This document shows, one piece after another, positions 10,553 through 22,169 of a stretch of 64,000 bases of DNA. The notes below the pieces were generated by a model. That model did no database searches, had not been told where the DNA came from, and saw nothing but the letters and a program-made list of their open reading frames with translations. Position 1 is the stretch's first letter, and each line of letters begins with the position of its first letter. The position numbers were made by a program, and so were the translations under genes. The stretch comes from Taxillus chinensis (taxonomy: Eukaryota > Streptophyta > Magnoliopsida > Santalales > Loranthaceae), in NCBI GenBank assembly GCA_023512835.1, contig CM042091.1:24073506-24137505 (forward strand), given 5' to 3'.

Positions 10553-12579
10553 TGTAGGTCCCAAAGTGAGTCTAGAGGGGGGGGGGGGGGTGAATAGACT
10601 TTCTTCGTTTCGGGAAGCTAGGGCGTTAGCTGGTTTTGGATTCCTCTACGATCACTATGATGGAAGTATTTATGGAGAAGATGACAGGAGTTTTGTGAGC
10701 GATAACGTGAGTGATGATAAACTATCAGACAAAACTGAGGAGTAAATGCTCTTTTCTCCATAGATCTCAGTTATGAAAGTGATGGTTTATGATAGATCGA
10801 TGTGTGGAAAACAACACAGAGATTAGACTTAATGGAAGTGCTAGATCTTTGATGAACAAAAGATTCTTGAATAATCAGATGGATTACTCTCTTGTTCTTG
10901 ATTCACCGCGGCACACAGCACACCTCATTGTTCTCTCCAAGTCTCTCTCTATTGTTAGAACACTCACACCTTTGTTGGTTCCGCAAAAGATTTATTTCAA
11001 GTGTGTCAGAACCATTGTCTTGTGTTCTGTGTGTTTCCTTCTTTTGAGAGAGAGGTTAAACTCTTAATTTTTGTCGTTAAGTGCATAAGAGATATATTTT
11101 TAAGATTAAAGTTCTCGTGTGCCATGATGTCCATCCCGACAGACTGACTTCCTGCCACTGAAAATGCGGAATGTCAGGGGATGGGTTGATCTGCTTTGAT
11201 TTGCAGATCAGATGCCCATACTGCGTATTTGGCATGCAGTCGATCTTGGCCGTTCATCCGTGGATAGTAGTTGGAAGCAATTAATGTGTCATTAATGCGC
11301 TCAACTGCTCGGGACAGCGCAGACTTGCCGTACAAACCCTAGCTAACAATATCGCTAAGTGGTTGTGTTTAGGGTTGTAAGTTTGTCTCAGAGGTAGATG
11401 CCTCATAGGTTCGGTGACTCGAAGATTTCAGTTAGCACCTGTAGAAAGTTGCGAAGTTTTGCTTCAGGCTTTATGGTGTTTCTATGAGTCTAGGACTCAC
11501 ATCTTCGAGTCTTCGAGGCTAGAGGTCATGTTGGATTAGCCTTTTATGTCACTCTATTAACTAAAGTCTACAACTCTGCGTGTCTATGACTCTACGAGTC
11601 TGCGACTCTTCAAATGACGCTTAGAGTGACTTCTTTGAGTTCAGCTAATCTATCTGTTATTGTAGCTACGAGTCTACGACTCTAGTTCTGCGGGTCTACG
11701 ACCTTCGGGTCTCTCAGTTTACTATATTTGACTAAGTGGTCTAAAAATCTTCGACTCTACGAGTCTTCAACTTCGCTTTTCTTCCTTAGTCTTTCACGAG
11801 AGGCTCATAACCGAGTTCCTGTATAGCCGTGACCCTTTAGATACAACTCTCCGCCATCGATCTCCGAGTCTGGAAGTGTGGCAATTTCTCTATAGTGATT
11901 GTGTCCCTTGAGTCTATGAGTCTACGACTCTACGACCCTTGAGTTACAGTTTCATTTGTTTGCCAGTCTTTATTGCATCGACTCTTCGACCTTCAACCTA
12001 CGAGTCTACGAGTCCAGTTTTCTTAACCGCGCTCGACGGCTTCGACTCTACGACTTTCAATCTACGAGTCTACAAGTCCGGTTTTCTTTACACTGTTCGA
12101 AGGCTTCGACTCTGTGACTTTCAATCTACGAGTCTACGAGTCCTATTTTCTTAACAGTGTTCGAAGGTTTCGACTCTACGACTCTACGAGTCTTCGAGTC
12201 TAGTGATAGTTGAAGTTCTGTTAATTGACTTAAGTATTTATGGGGACTCTACGAGTCTACGAGTCATTTAGCTTTGGTTACTGTTCTTAACACTTCTTCG
12301 ACTCTACGAGTCTCCGAGCTTATTGACACTTACAATAACACTCTTTTTTCCGTACTGTGACTCTACGACCTTCGACCCTAGATCTACAAGTCGCCATGTT
12401 CTGTCACTGTTTCGCCTTGAGTCTCCAGACTCTACGAGTCTACGAGTCTCTTGCCAATACGTCCTATGATAGTTTCACTTCTACGAACTTCGACTCTTCG
12501 ACCCTACGACCTTTGGTTCTTCGAGTCTCCAGACTTAGACTATACTTTGGCAGCTTCATCAAATCCTATATTTCCAACA
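10553..12579 (-). repeat. 5' LTR of element B (2,027 bp) with GACTCTACGAGTC repeats
   Basis: Minus strand from TGTTGGAAATATAGG (12579) to GGGACCTACA (10553). The U3 half (about 11500-12560) is filled with variants of GACTCTACGAGTCTACGAG, whose core GACTC-tac-GAGTC is self-complementary. A run of 12 or more G lies near 10577. Small ORFs inside are low-complexity translations of the repeats. Confidence 0.85.
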
Positions 12580-13084
12580 AAAATCTCTCAATCTAAGCAC
12601 AATATGAACAAGGTCCTTTAGGAAAGAATGATTAGCATAACAAAATGACTGAATCGGTGCGAAAATATGGCTGCACGTCAATTTGAACGTCATATGCCCA
12701 ATTGGCGAGCAGCTCCAAATTAGGTGAAATTCTTCCCCAAGCTTCCTTGCATCATGTAGGAGGCTGGTATGCAGTAATATGTTTGCACGCCAATTGGTCT
12801 AATTGGCGTTCAAGGCCTTTGGCTCTGAAACTTCTGTGGAAGGTAGAGGACATCATTCTGAGAAACTTTAGTTCTGCACACCAATTCATTTGAGGCCATC
12901 TACTTGGTCAAAATTAATCTCTAAAACCTGACAAAATAGCCTAAAAGCGCATGTATATGCAAATAGCATCTTCCTAGGGGTTAGAGCAAATATAAATGAA
13001 ATATGATACAATAAGGCTCTAATCATGCTCTTAAACACCCCTAAATAGGCAATAGAATAACGGCATAAATGCACGTTATCAACA
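12580..13084 (-). repeat. LTR-like fragment, minus orientation (J)
   Basis: Read on the minus strand it starts TGTTGATAACGTGC at 13084, a typical LTR-like start. It contains stretches close to the chromovirus LTRs elsewhere in this window (cataacaaaatga..., gcaaaaayatggctgcacgt near 12636-12665). It separates element B from the rest of element A. The other end is cut by B, so whether it was a solo LTR is unknown. Confidence 0.4.
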
Positions 13085-14300
13085 ATCGTTCCCGGGCCCA
13101 AGTCATTGCTGACAAAGTTGATGAAATCAGGACCCAGATTCTTTCCGCTCTCTCCAGCTCCTCTCTCTCCCTGGATCGGAAGTTGGACCTTATTGCCCAA
13201 TCTCTTTCGGGCCTCTCCATCTTTATCCGAGATCTAACTCAGGTTGTGAGTCGTCCCTCTCGCCCTCCTCGCCGGTCTGCCAAACCAGGCGAGAATGTCT
13301 CATCTGATCCAGCTCCCTCCACTCCTGCTCCTGACACTACTGACGTTCCCAGCCGAAGCCGAAGACCTGCACTCAGCCTTCCTCCAGGCCTCCCGGTTCC
13401 CAGACGCAGCCGCTTCTCTAGACCGTCCAGGTCTTGCTCCCACTCCTTCGACCGTCCCGGCTCCTCCTCCACTGTAGCTCCCTCCTCTTCTGATCAGGCT
13501 CCACAAGTCACGTTTCTCCCATCATATGCGGAATTCGATCCGTATGATTCAGATGGGCGTATACTTGCAGCCATGCTAGCATATGCGAGTGCTGCTCCCT
13601 CTACCCCAAAAAGGTGCTTGTCATCTCTGTCCCCTTTCTCCCCTGGAGACATAAGCACCCTACTGTCGGAGAAAGGACAGTTCTCTACTGAGGATATTGA
13701 CAACTTCACCTTGGCGGTAAAGGAAGAGATGAGGTTGTTTCCCACCTTGTATCAAGACGAGCATATGTTCGATATCCTACCTTGTTGGCTTGATCACTAC
13801 CTTCCTGAAATGGATTTCATTCAGACCCTCATAAATGGAACAGCTAAGAACAGTAAGCCATGGAAAAATCTTACAACTGTTCTCATTCCATACAGGATCA
13901 GCACTCCTCATCACATGCTCGCAGTCTTCTCTATTAAGGATAGGAGAGTTGTTCCGCACGACTCCTATCAGGTTGTGGGACACCAGATGAGAAGAAGCCA
14001 ACTCGGACCATTGCTCCGGATTCTGTCAGATGCTGTCAGACAGAGTGGACTCTTCGAATCAATTGGCTAACCTCCTCTGCCTCCCAATGCTCTTCTCAAT
14101 TCGTCAATTCTGAGCAAAGGAGACGTTCCCCAATAACCTGACAGAGAAAGCTATGGAGCCTATGTCTGTTACTTTATTAGGCACCTTTTGAAGTATGATC
14201 CCAACTGGAATTATTGTTTCTTGTGCACTAAAGAACAGTCTAAGCGGCTTAGGGAGCAGGCAGCAACTAAAATCTTCAGGTACAGTAAGCCTTACAATTC
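13085..14300 (+). pseudogene. Env-position ORF of element A: Ulp1/C48-like protease
   Basis: Open for 328 codons to the TAA at 14068-14070, then readable in the same frame to about 14290. The N-part has a helical stretch (VIADKVDEIRTQILSALSSS) and a Pro/Ser/Arg-rich linker. The C-part is Ulp1-like: NLTTVLIPYRISTPHHMLAV with the His, DRRVVPHDS with the Asp, and SYGAYVCYFIRHLL where DCGV-VCxFIRHL is usual. The catalytic Cys position is Tyr, and a TAA stands exactly six codons earlier, at the Gln position. Same architecture and position as the B ORF (VLIPY and H/D boxes shared). The true start lies upstream of the inserted LTR piece and is lost. A PPT and 3' LTR follow. Confidence 0.7.
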
Positions 14301-14437
14301 TTAGTATAACTTTTGTACTAAGGCTTACTTTGTATTACTATTGCTGACATAGTGGAAATTTCTTTTATTTATCCTTATCTCTGTGTATATCTTGCTGCCT
14401 AACTGGATCAGATTACAAAGGGTTTGACACATCCATA

Positions 14438-14448
14438 TTGGGGGAGAT
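14438..14448 (+). other. Polypurine tract of element A
   Basis: ttgggggagat immediately before the TGTTGG start of the 3' LTR. Confidence 0.8.
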
Positions 14449-15832
14449 TGTTGGATCAAACCTAGAATTTGGATGATGCGGATCAAACCTAATGTAATTT
14501 GGTTTAAGTTGTTTCATGTTTACTCTAAGCCTGTGCAGAAGATAAAACTTTAATCCGGACCTACTCCTGAAATAGCAAAGCAAAGGACAGGATATATAAT
14601 CCTGATCCGGGTTATGATGAGTGTCGTCAAACACTTGGTAAATAACCAAGTCTTCACCCGGAGTAAGGACTCTCTCGTACGAACTAATCACTTGTCAAAA
14701 GGACTAAGGATTCCGCGTTCTTATTATTGATTGGACTAAGTCATTTTATGCGGAATGAGAATCTGAGTCTACGCCTCGTACGGAGTAAGAGAGATTTGTT
14801 GCAGAGAAAGAATCAAGTCTTTCACTCCAGCTAACTAAGGAAAAGAGGATACGGACTAAGGAATCTTAGTCTTTCATTCGAGCGGAATAAGGACAACTGA
14901 TGCGGAGTAAGGACATCTGATGCGGAATAAGAAATCCGAATCATTACTCAAGCGGAGTAAGGAACTCATGTGGAGTAAGGACATCTGATACGGAATAAGA
15001 AATCCGAATCATTACTCAAGCGGAGTAAGGAACTCACACGGAGTAAGGAAGCGCTGATGCGGAATAAGGATTCTGCATATCTACCTCATGCGGAGCAAGG
15101 AAGCGCTGACATGGAATAAGGATTTCAGGACTTCATGTACACGGAGTAAGCAATAACTAATATGGAATAAGGATCCGAACCCCGTTGATACGGAGTAAGG
15201 AAATCTACACCGGACCAAAAGGACGCTACTTCAACTCATCAATACCGCATTTATGATATCAGCTCGCTGTGTTCCGATGTAAGACAAACTCATTGAAGAT
15301 CTAAACTGTCTTACACGTGGACCACTCGGAGATGTGGATGCAGTCCCAAATGTAATTGGAATCGAGCGAAGCTATTTAATTTACTTATGCTTCCAATATT
15401 TCGAGCTCCACATCCGAAGCAGTTATAGTAGAAGCATTTTCCGAGAAGAACTTAATGTTTACACAGTGCTCGGAAAATACAGTTTCAAGATAGATTCCTA
15501 GGATGTCTATATATATCTGTAGTGTTGTATATTAAAGTGAGCGTACACATACGAAGGAAAACTGATACGCACGTGAGAAAGGTTACTGTACAAGAGCTTA
15601 TAGAGATTATTAACGCCAGTGTGTGTAATTGTAAAGTCGAGTGCTAGTGTAATCAGCTAACTGCTGCTTATTTTGTTGTAATTATCATCTGATAATAAAG
15701 CGAAATACTTCCACTATCTGGTTATTTTACACACTAATTTTATATTCTTTAACCAGATTGTGTTACACCTGTGAGGAAAGACTTTTTGATTTTAGCCTAT
15801 TCACTCCCCCTCTAGGCTACCGGGGACCAACA
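14449..15832 (+). repeat. 3' LTR of element A (1,384 bp)
   Basis: Starts TGTTGGATCAAACC and ends GGGACCAACA. Its last 347 bp equal the truncated 5' LTR at 2606-2952, and it is homologous along its length to the LTRs of C and D. U3 carries about 20 irregular copies of a ggAGTAAGGa-type unit (14640-15200). Downstream is an inverted repeat TGTAAGAC...GTCTTACA (15278-15315). A TATA-like tatatatat lies near 15510. Confidence 0.9.
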
Positions 15833-16332
15833 GAGACAAAATCATATATTTATTAAGTTTAAACCATTACAAATGTATCCAAACATGCTTTTATTACATT
15901 AAACTCCTCATTACGATATCTCCCCACTGGGGTTACAAAGCTCACACAAAAACAACAAAACTCAAATAACAATAAGCAAAGCCACAAAACAGAATTGCCT
16001 TCCACTTGGGTGTTCCCGCCTAACGCATGTAGGTCCCTGAAAAAAAACCAAAGACAGTAGGAGGGGTGAGCAACCACAGCTCAGTAGGGATCATGTAGAA
16101 GACAGGCGAACCAAAATCCTTTTGCACGTCATATCCCCATATGACGTGCATTGTCACGTGCACCTCCCAAAAGTCCCCTCTTGGGCTCATCTCTTACCTC
16201 AAACTTGTGCATCAACATTTAAGGTGTTTTAGCTAAAGTGTGTGGGAAGAAAACTCCCTAAAATCCAACAATTTCTACTCACAAGGCATCTGTGATTAAC
16301 TTCTTACATACCATAAAACATGGGTCATTACA
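15833..16332 (-). repeat. Chromovirus-type LTR fragment
   Basis: Minus strand begins TGTAATGACCCATG at 16332, and resembles the start of the LTR at 30025 (TGTAATGACCTGTG). It includes the family signature gagct-gtggttgctcacccc near 16060-16085. Cut at the other end by element A. It could be the 3' LTR of the gypsy pol fragment at 25901-27120, separated from it by the Ogre-like block; that is inference. Confidence 0.55.
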
Positions 16333-16860
16333 CTTCTAGGCTTTTATTTTCTAGTATCTTTGCATCGTAGGCGGTAATCCTCCAGCCTCTGCAATGCATT
16401 GTAGGCAAGTAATCGTCCTGCCTCTGCAAAGTCTTCCAGGTTCTAGCCTTTTACATTCCTAAGCTTCTAGGCTTTTATTTTCCAGCATCTTTGCATCGTA
16501 GGCTGTAATCCTCCAGCCTCTGCAACGCATTGTAGGAAGTAATCCTTCTGCCTCTGTGAAGTCTTTTAGGTTCTAGCCTTTTACATTCCTAAGCTTTTAG
16601 GCTTTTAATTTTAAGCATCTTTGCATCGTAGGCGGTAATCCTCCAGCCTCTGCAATGCATTGTAGGCAGTAATCCTCCTGCCTCTGCGAAGTTTTCCAGA
16701 TTCTAGCCTTTTACATTCCTAAGCTTCCAGGCATTTAATTTCCAATATCTTCGCATCGTAGGCGGTAATCCTCCAGCCTCTACAACGCATTGTAGGCAAG
16801 TAGTCCTCCTGCCTCTGTGAAGTCTCTCATGTTCTAGCCTTCTACAGTTCTTGTCAGCTC
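16333..16860 (+). repeat. Tandem array, about 4 copies of a ~130-bp unit
   Basis: Copies begin near 16333, 16464, 16594 and 16724 with cttctaggcttttattt, followed by gcatcgtaggcggtaatcc and ending cttttacattcctaag. A partial fifth copy decays by 16870. The array lies just upstream of the conserved Ogre-like 3' segment, as tandem arrays do in Tat/Ogre 3' untranslated regions. Confidence 0.85.
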
Positions 16861-16869
16861 TAGGCTTTT

Positions 16870-17125
16870 AATTTTAGGTCTTTCCAAATGCAAATCAACC
16901 CTTTAGGTTTTCCGTTCTCTATTACCTCATGTCTCTTTTAATTCCCAACCCACTAAGCTTCTAGGATTTTATTTCAAGAAATCCCAAGTTTCAACAAGTA
17001 CGCCGATTCCCAACAGAACCATCCCTTGGCAATGTAAGCCAGGTAGGTGGTCCAACCTGTCCAAAACAAGTCCGTCTTATCTTTGTGCACCACTTGAACA
17101 CAAACGATACAAAAATAGGGGCAAC
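16870..17125 (+). other. Conserved 3' internal segment and PPT of Ogre-like element 1
   Basis: From about 16980 (accatcccttggcaatgtaagccagg, then cacaaacgatacaaaaataggggcaac) it is homologous to 22835-22953, which precedes the second LTR. The purine-rich aaaaataggggcaac abuts the LTR start at 17126. Confidence 0.7.
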
Positions 17126-17859
17126 TGTTGGACCCTATTTTTTCCGGGCTAGACACATTTCATCAAATTGAATTTCCTTCCATGCCGCCCCAGTTTGTGA
17201 AAATTTTGCAGGACGACGGGTCGCGATCGTCGAAGCGCAAAGGCCCAATTTTAAGACAATTATTCAAGAAAGACCTCCAAATGCCAAGGAGCCGGTCCTG
17301 GGCAATAGAAAATCCAATTCGAGGATCAACGCAATTAACTGCACTCAATTCTGAGGTCAAACGAAGAAGATATAGTCAAAACGGCATTCGAGCCGCCAAC
17401 GGTGGTCAAAACGGTAATTAATTTCCAAACGGAACTCTGGATCAGGTCACGAACCTCATAATCTCATCCTACTCATCATTCTGAGAATTTTGACATATAT
17501 ATTGTATATATTCGCTCCTAGGGCTTTTTCGACAAAAATTAAAATTAAATACGTTTTTTCGGTAATAAATAATCTCAGTACAGGCTTGCCATAAAACAAG
17601 CTCGTTTTCAAATAAACTTGACACAGGGTCGCTCGTCATGACGTCCCGAGTCCAAAAATAATTTTTTCGAGATGTTTTGAAATCCGATTTGCCCTACCGA
17701 TCCCAAAAACCGAGAGACATCAGTTAAAAACCCAAAAACAAAATAATTTCCTTTTTTCTCTCTTTTTCCTGCCCACTCCAAGCCATGTGTTAGCCCCTGA
17801 TTGGTTGATATAAAATAAAACAAATCAAAATAACAAAAACAAAATACAAAATAAAAAAA

Positions 17860-17912
<53 letters not shown>

Positions 17913-20880
17913 GCAATTTTATCCTCTACCACCTAATCACGTCGTCTTCTTCCTCCCTCTCTCTTCCCCGTTCGTCCTCACCCTCGAAGGCACGCCACAG
18001 ACGCCGAGATCCTGGAGGACCACCGGACCACCATGCCAGCTTTATCTCTCTCCCCTCCAGCGCATCAAACCCAACCTGCCTTCAACCATGGTTTTTCCAT
18101 CTCTCTCAAACCAAACCACCCATCTAATCCGACACCAATTCCAGGCCACCGCTCCAGCCCCTCCTCAAACCCTAGCCTCTCCAATCTATATAAATCCCCA
18201 ACCTGATAAAGCCTCTTCTCTCTGGCTGGCCAGCCCAAAAAACAAAATCCATACCTGCTCCACCGTCTCCCCTCTCATTCTCCCATCCTCTCTCGGGCCG
18301 CCCATCAAAATAACCCATCCCTCTCTCTGGTTCTCCGATTCATCATCAACTCTCCCTTTTCCTGATAATTCAAAACCCGTTCATCCCCCCTCTCACCGGA
18401 CGACGAGAAACACCAATCATCCTCACGAAGTTCGAAGGCCTCATCGCCGACCATCTAGTGCTCCATTGCTGACCATGGTGGACGCTTCGCCGACTGTCCA
18501 GTGTCCCATCGCTGACCATGGTGGACGTTTCACCGACCATCTAGTGCTCCGTCGCCAGTCACCCAGTGTGCCACCGAAGTCCGGCTAACAAGCTCGTTGC
18601 TGCCTGTGTCTCTTCGTGACGCCAAACGACAGAAGACGTAGCCTTTACAGGACGTGTCCGAAGGAAGTGTCATGAAGCCGCGTGGACCAAAATAAAAAAA
18701 AGAGAGCATTGTCGAGGCCCGACCTAGGACTCACTGCCTTGCCTTGCGCAACTCCGAGCAGCTAAAAGACGCACTCCAGGAAGGTGACGTCCAAGAACCA
18801 AAGAGGGATCCATGGAGAAGAGGACCCCTTTAGCCATCATCGTGGCATATTCTTTCCTTTGGTTTGAGTTCCTGACTTTTGGCTTCGTAATGCGCATCAC
18901 TTATCCTTTCTATAAATTTGTTTTGATATATAGTTTTGGTTGCGTTCGTTTTCACTCGCACACCGGATGTTGATTTCGTGGCTTTCTGTTCTTTCTTTTG
19001 TTGTGTTCTTATGATCACTAAATATAAAAAAACACACTCCTGTAACACGGGTAAAGGTAGACGTTTTCTGTTGTGTTTTGGGTTGTATCGGCTTGCTGTG
19101 GGGATTTCATTTTGAGCAGTTTATGGAAATGATTTTTAGTCTGATTCATGGCTCATGGGATAGATACGTAACTTCTTTTTGGTCAGTAGTGCATGTCGGG
19201 TTTGTTTACTCATCTATGATCTGCTTCGTTTTTTTGTCTATTGTGATTTGTATCTGGGCATTTTGGGTTCTGGTACAACAAAAAACGAAAAGTAAAATGT
19301 TTTCCCTTTGGGTTAATGATCCTTTGTTTCTTTGCTTGATGTTTCCAGTTAGTAGTCAATGTTCTCTCATGTGATCTATTTGTGTGATATCTCTGGTTCA
19401 TTTCTCTCGTGTTTCTCTATGTTTTTTCTGTCTATCCAATCCCTGTTCATTTGGAGCATTGCTTGGGTTGCCATTTCCATATCTATTTTGTTTCTATTCT
19501 TTTGTTCTTCTGCTGGATTATATGGGTTTTGTTTCTATTCATTTCTTTTGCTTACACCTTCATTTGTTTTTTTTGTTCTTGTGTTGGGTTCGCGTTTGTT
19601 CGTTGAGTAATTTGATCGGATGACTATGGCCGTTACGTTGGTGGTTTGTTCGCGTTTGTTCGTTTGAGCCTGCATCCTGGAATTTTGGTCACCTTTTCTT
19701 TTTTTTTTCGTTATGTTGGTTTGCTTACTGTTTTGTCAATTTATGTTTCAAGTTGGGTCTGGGTATTAGTCTGTCTCGTAATCTTGGTTGGCCGTAGGGA
19801 ATTTTGTTGATTTTGGGCCTGTATAAAAGTTAGTCGTGGGGCATGTAACCATCCGTGATGTATCCTATTGTAATATGTAATGCAAATAAAAAAAAGTAAA
19901 CAAAAAAAGAAAACAAAAAACAGAGAGAGAGAGAGAGAGCAAAAGCAAAAAAAAGCAAAAAAAGAAAAAAAGAGAGGAAAAAAAGTGAGCCTGTTTTGTT
20001 TTGGGGTGACACATTATCACACACACATCACTTGTTTTTTTTCATTTAGTTTCTTTAAAAAAATTAGGCAAATAATATAAAAACATTTTCTAAAAAAAAT
20101 AATAATAATAAAAAACTTTTCAAAAAAAAAAAAGAGGGCAAGCAAACAAATAAACTTTTCCAATTCATTTTTTTTTATCATTTGGCTTTTTTCCTTTTTT
20201 TAAAAACAAAAAAACAAAAAAAAAACAAACAAACGAACAAAAATAAAACAAAACAAAAAACTTTTTAGATCATCTTGGTGTAAATTTTAATGTGTTTAAA
20301 GCTTTTTTTACTATTTGGATTTTTGTGCTTTTTACCTTTAATAGCATGCAATTTGAAAGTAATTTTAATCTTGATTTCACTTTAGGTTTAAGTGTTAACA
20401 TAGAACAAACCATAGAGTTTCTTTAGACATCTAGTATTTAATTTTTAACAAACAAAAAAAAACATAGAAATGAAAACAAAAATAAAAACAAAAGGTTCAA
20501 ATCTGTAGGACTCCCTTTACATGCTTAGGACAAATTGGACTTAACTTCACTTCGACAAATAACTTAGACTTTTAGGTCACATGCAAGTTCAACATTACTT
20601 TTAGGTTAATTAACTTTAGGTTAAATAGTTAAAACAAGTTAGAAACCTTCAAATCCTAAGATAGGTACCGAAAGGGCATCGTGGGGGTGTTAGTCCTTCC
20701 TCACGCGTAACAAACTCCCGAGCCCACCACCAGCGACACAGATAATTTCCTTTTAGGTGACCAACCGCACCCCAAAAATGGTTGGTGGCGACTCCGTATT
20801 TTCATCACCATTCGAATGATGGTTGGGGGGAATCGCACCCCAAAAGCGGTTTCCCTCCCGGACAAAATCCGGTGATGACA
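17126..20880 (+). repeat. Long LTR 1 of Ogre-like element (3,755 bp)
   Basis: Starts TGTTGGACCC after a PPT and ends ccggtgatgaca. It is homologous to 22954-25900 at both ends, including cggtttccctcccgga and ggttggtggcgactc near the 3' end. It has a TATA-like tctatataaatcc near 18182 and pyrimidine-rich leader DNA, then long A-rich low-complexity DNA (19880-20260). ORFs inside (e.g. 18088-18588) are Pro/Ser-rich translations without counterpart in LTR 2 and are not called. Confidence 0.8.
17865..17910 (+). repeat. (CT)n microsatellite
   Basis: About 23 perfect CT units inside LTR 1, absent at the matching place in LTR 2. Confidence 0.95.
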
Positions 20881-21039
20881 CGCCCTGTGACCTTTGTCAG
20901 CAAAAATCAACATTTTCCTTGGTCTTTTATCTCAGCCAAAAGACAAACTACTAACACCTATACCCTTCCCGAGTCATTGACTACATGTATGATCATTTTC
21001 TCAATCCGATATAAGTAACAGGAAATCTCAAAGCAGAGA

Positions 21040-21220
21040 GCGGACTTAGAGAAAACCCGAAAGGACGCTAAGGATAAAATACAAAGCTCAAGAATTAAAA
21101 AAAATGATGAATGAAGCCAGATTTAGTGAAAACCCGAAAGGGCGCTAAGGGTAAAATACAAAGGCAAAAGAAAAAGAAAATTGGACTTAGCGGAAACCTG
21201 AAAGGACGCTAAGGACAAAG
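21040..21220 (+). repeat. Three-copy array with GAAAACCCGAAAGG motif
   Basis: gacttag-gaaaacccgaaaggacgctaagg at about 21042, 21119 and 21183, spaced 77 and 64 bp. Spacers are A/G-rich. Confidence 0.8.
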
Positions 21221-22169
21221 CAAAGACAACAAAAAGAGAATCCAGCAATGTAACATCCAACACTTAGAGTTAGAGATGATCATAGAATCAAGACAAAGCA
21301 GCCAGCGGAGCAACCACATATTACAAGCAAGAGAAGAACTTCGGTCAAACTAAAGGCACACCCAAATCAAAATTACGCCTCACACCTTTCAAGAACTCGG
21401 GTTTTGTTTGTTAAAATGAGGCATGTTGTGCTTTATATGATGTGATTATAATAAATTGAGATCATGCTCATAAATTCTTTTTTAAAATGTTTGGTTTTAA
21501 AATCTTTATCCCGATGTAGAATGAAACCTTCCAATGTCCTAATAGACTTCCCCAAGGATTGCCCCACAGGAAGAAGTTGCTACGAAGAACTGTGAGGCAA
21601 CACCATGACCCCATGGACAGAATCCCCAAGAATGACTGAATCATGACAATAAATGTTGCAAAAAAGGACAACTCAATGTTAAAACCGCTAGAGTCTGGAG
21701 AAGACAAATTTGTGACAATAAATGTTGTTAAACAAAGGTAGTAATCCTCCGTAGAAGCCAACAAAGCACAATAAGGACTGAATCATTACAATAAAAATTA
21801 CAAGGAAGTGGAGGCACATCGTTGAAGCCAGCAGAGCCCCAAGAAAGACTAAGTGGTGAAAAGCAAGCATTATTGAAAGAAGACCATGACACTCCATCAA
21901 GACCTCTAATTCTCCAAAAGGATGGGATCACAAAGTTCGAGACATTTAATACTTTCCTTTCCCCTTGGTTTTCCAATAAGATTGTTAAAAATTTTCATGC
22001 ATCCATGAATAGTCTCATGCATCCGTGCAGATGCCGCATGCATTCACTTGCGTATATTCTATGCAGGTTCTCGCACCTCGTGACTAAGTTCTAGGAGCAA
22101 ACCCTGTATGACATTGACTTTTCACTTCAGGACTATCTCAAGTCACAGTCAAGTACTGGATATCCCTCG

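Larger units (their letters stand above)
3765..12579 (-). mobile_element. Element B: pol-less copia-type LTR element with Ulp1-like ORF
   Basis: Read on the minus strand: 5' LTR 12579-10553, primer site, gag, about 1.9 kb without coding sense, a long ORF ending in a Ulp1/C48-like domain, PPT, then a 3' LTR cut short after 356 bp. The LTR starts TGTTGGAAATATAGG and ends GGGACCTACA. No protease, integrase, RT or RNase H motif of copia type is readable anywhere inside, so it would have depended on another element. It sits inside A. The left end is deleted, so no TSD can be checked. Confidence 0.8.

Noticed and set aside
11500..12560. Repeat array considered as CRISPR-like
   Set aside because: Repeats have no regular unique spacers, lie in an LTR, and the genome is eukaryotic.
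18088..18588. 166-residue open frame, Pro/Ser-rich, in long LTR 1
   Set aside because: Low-complexity, no known domain, and the matching part of LTR 2 has an unrelated ORF (23827-24213); it is LTR leader sequence, not a gene.
19880..20260. Poly-A-rich stretch as a retroposon tail
   Set aside because: It lies inside a long LTR and has the mixed AAAC/AAAG composition of low-complexity LTR DNA, with no adjoining LINE or SINE body.
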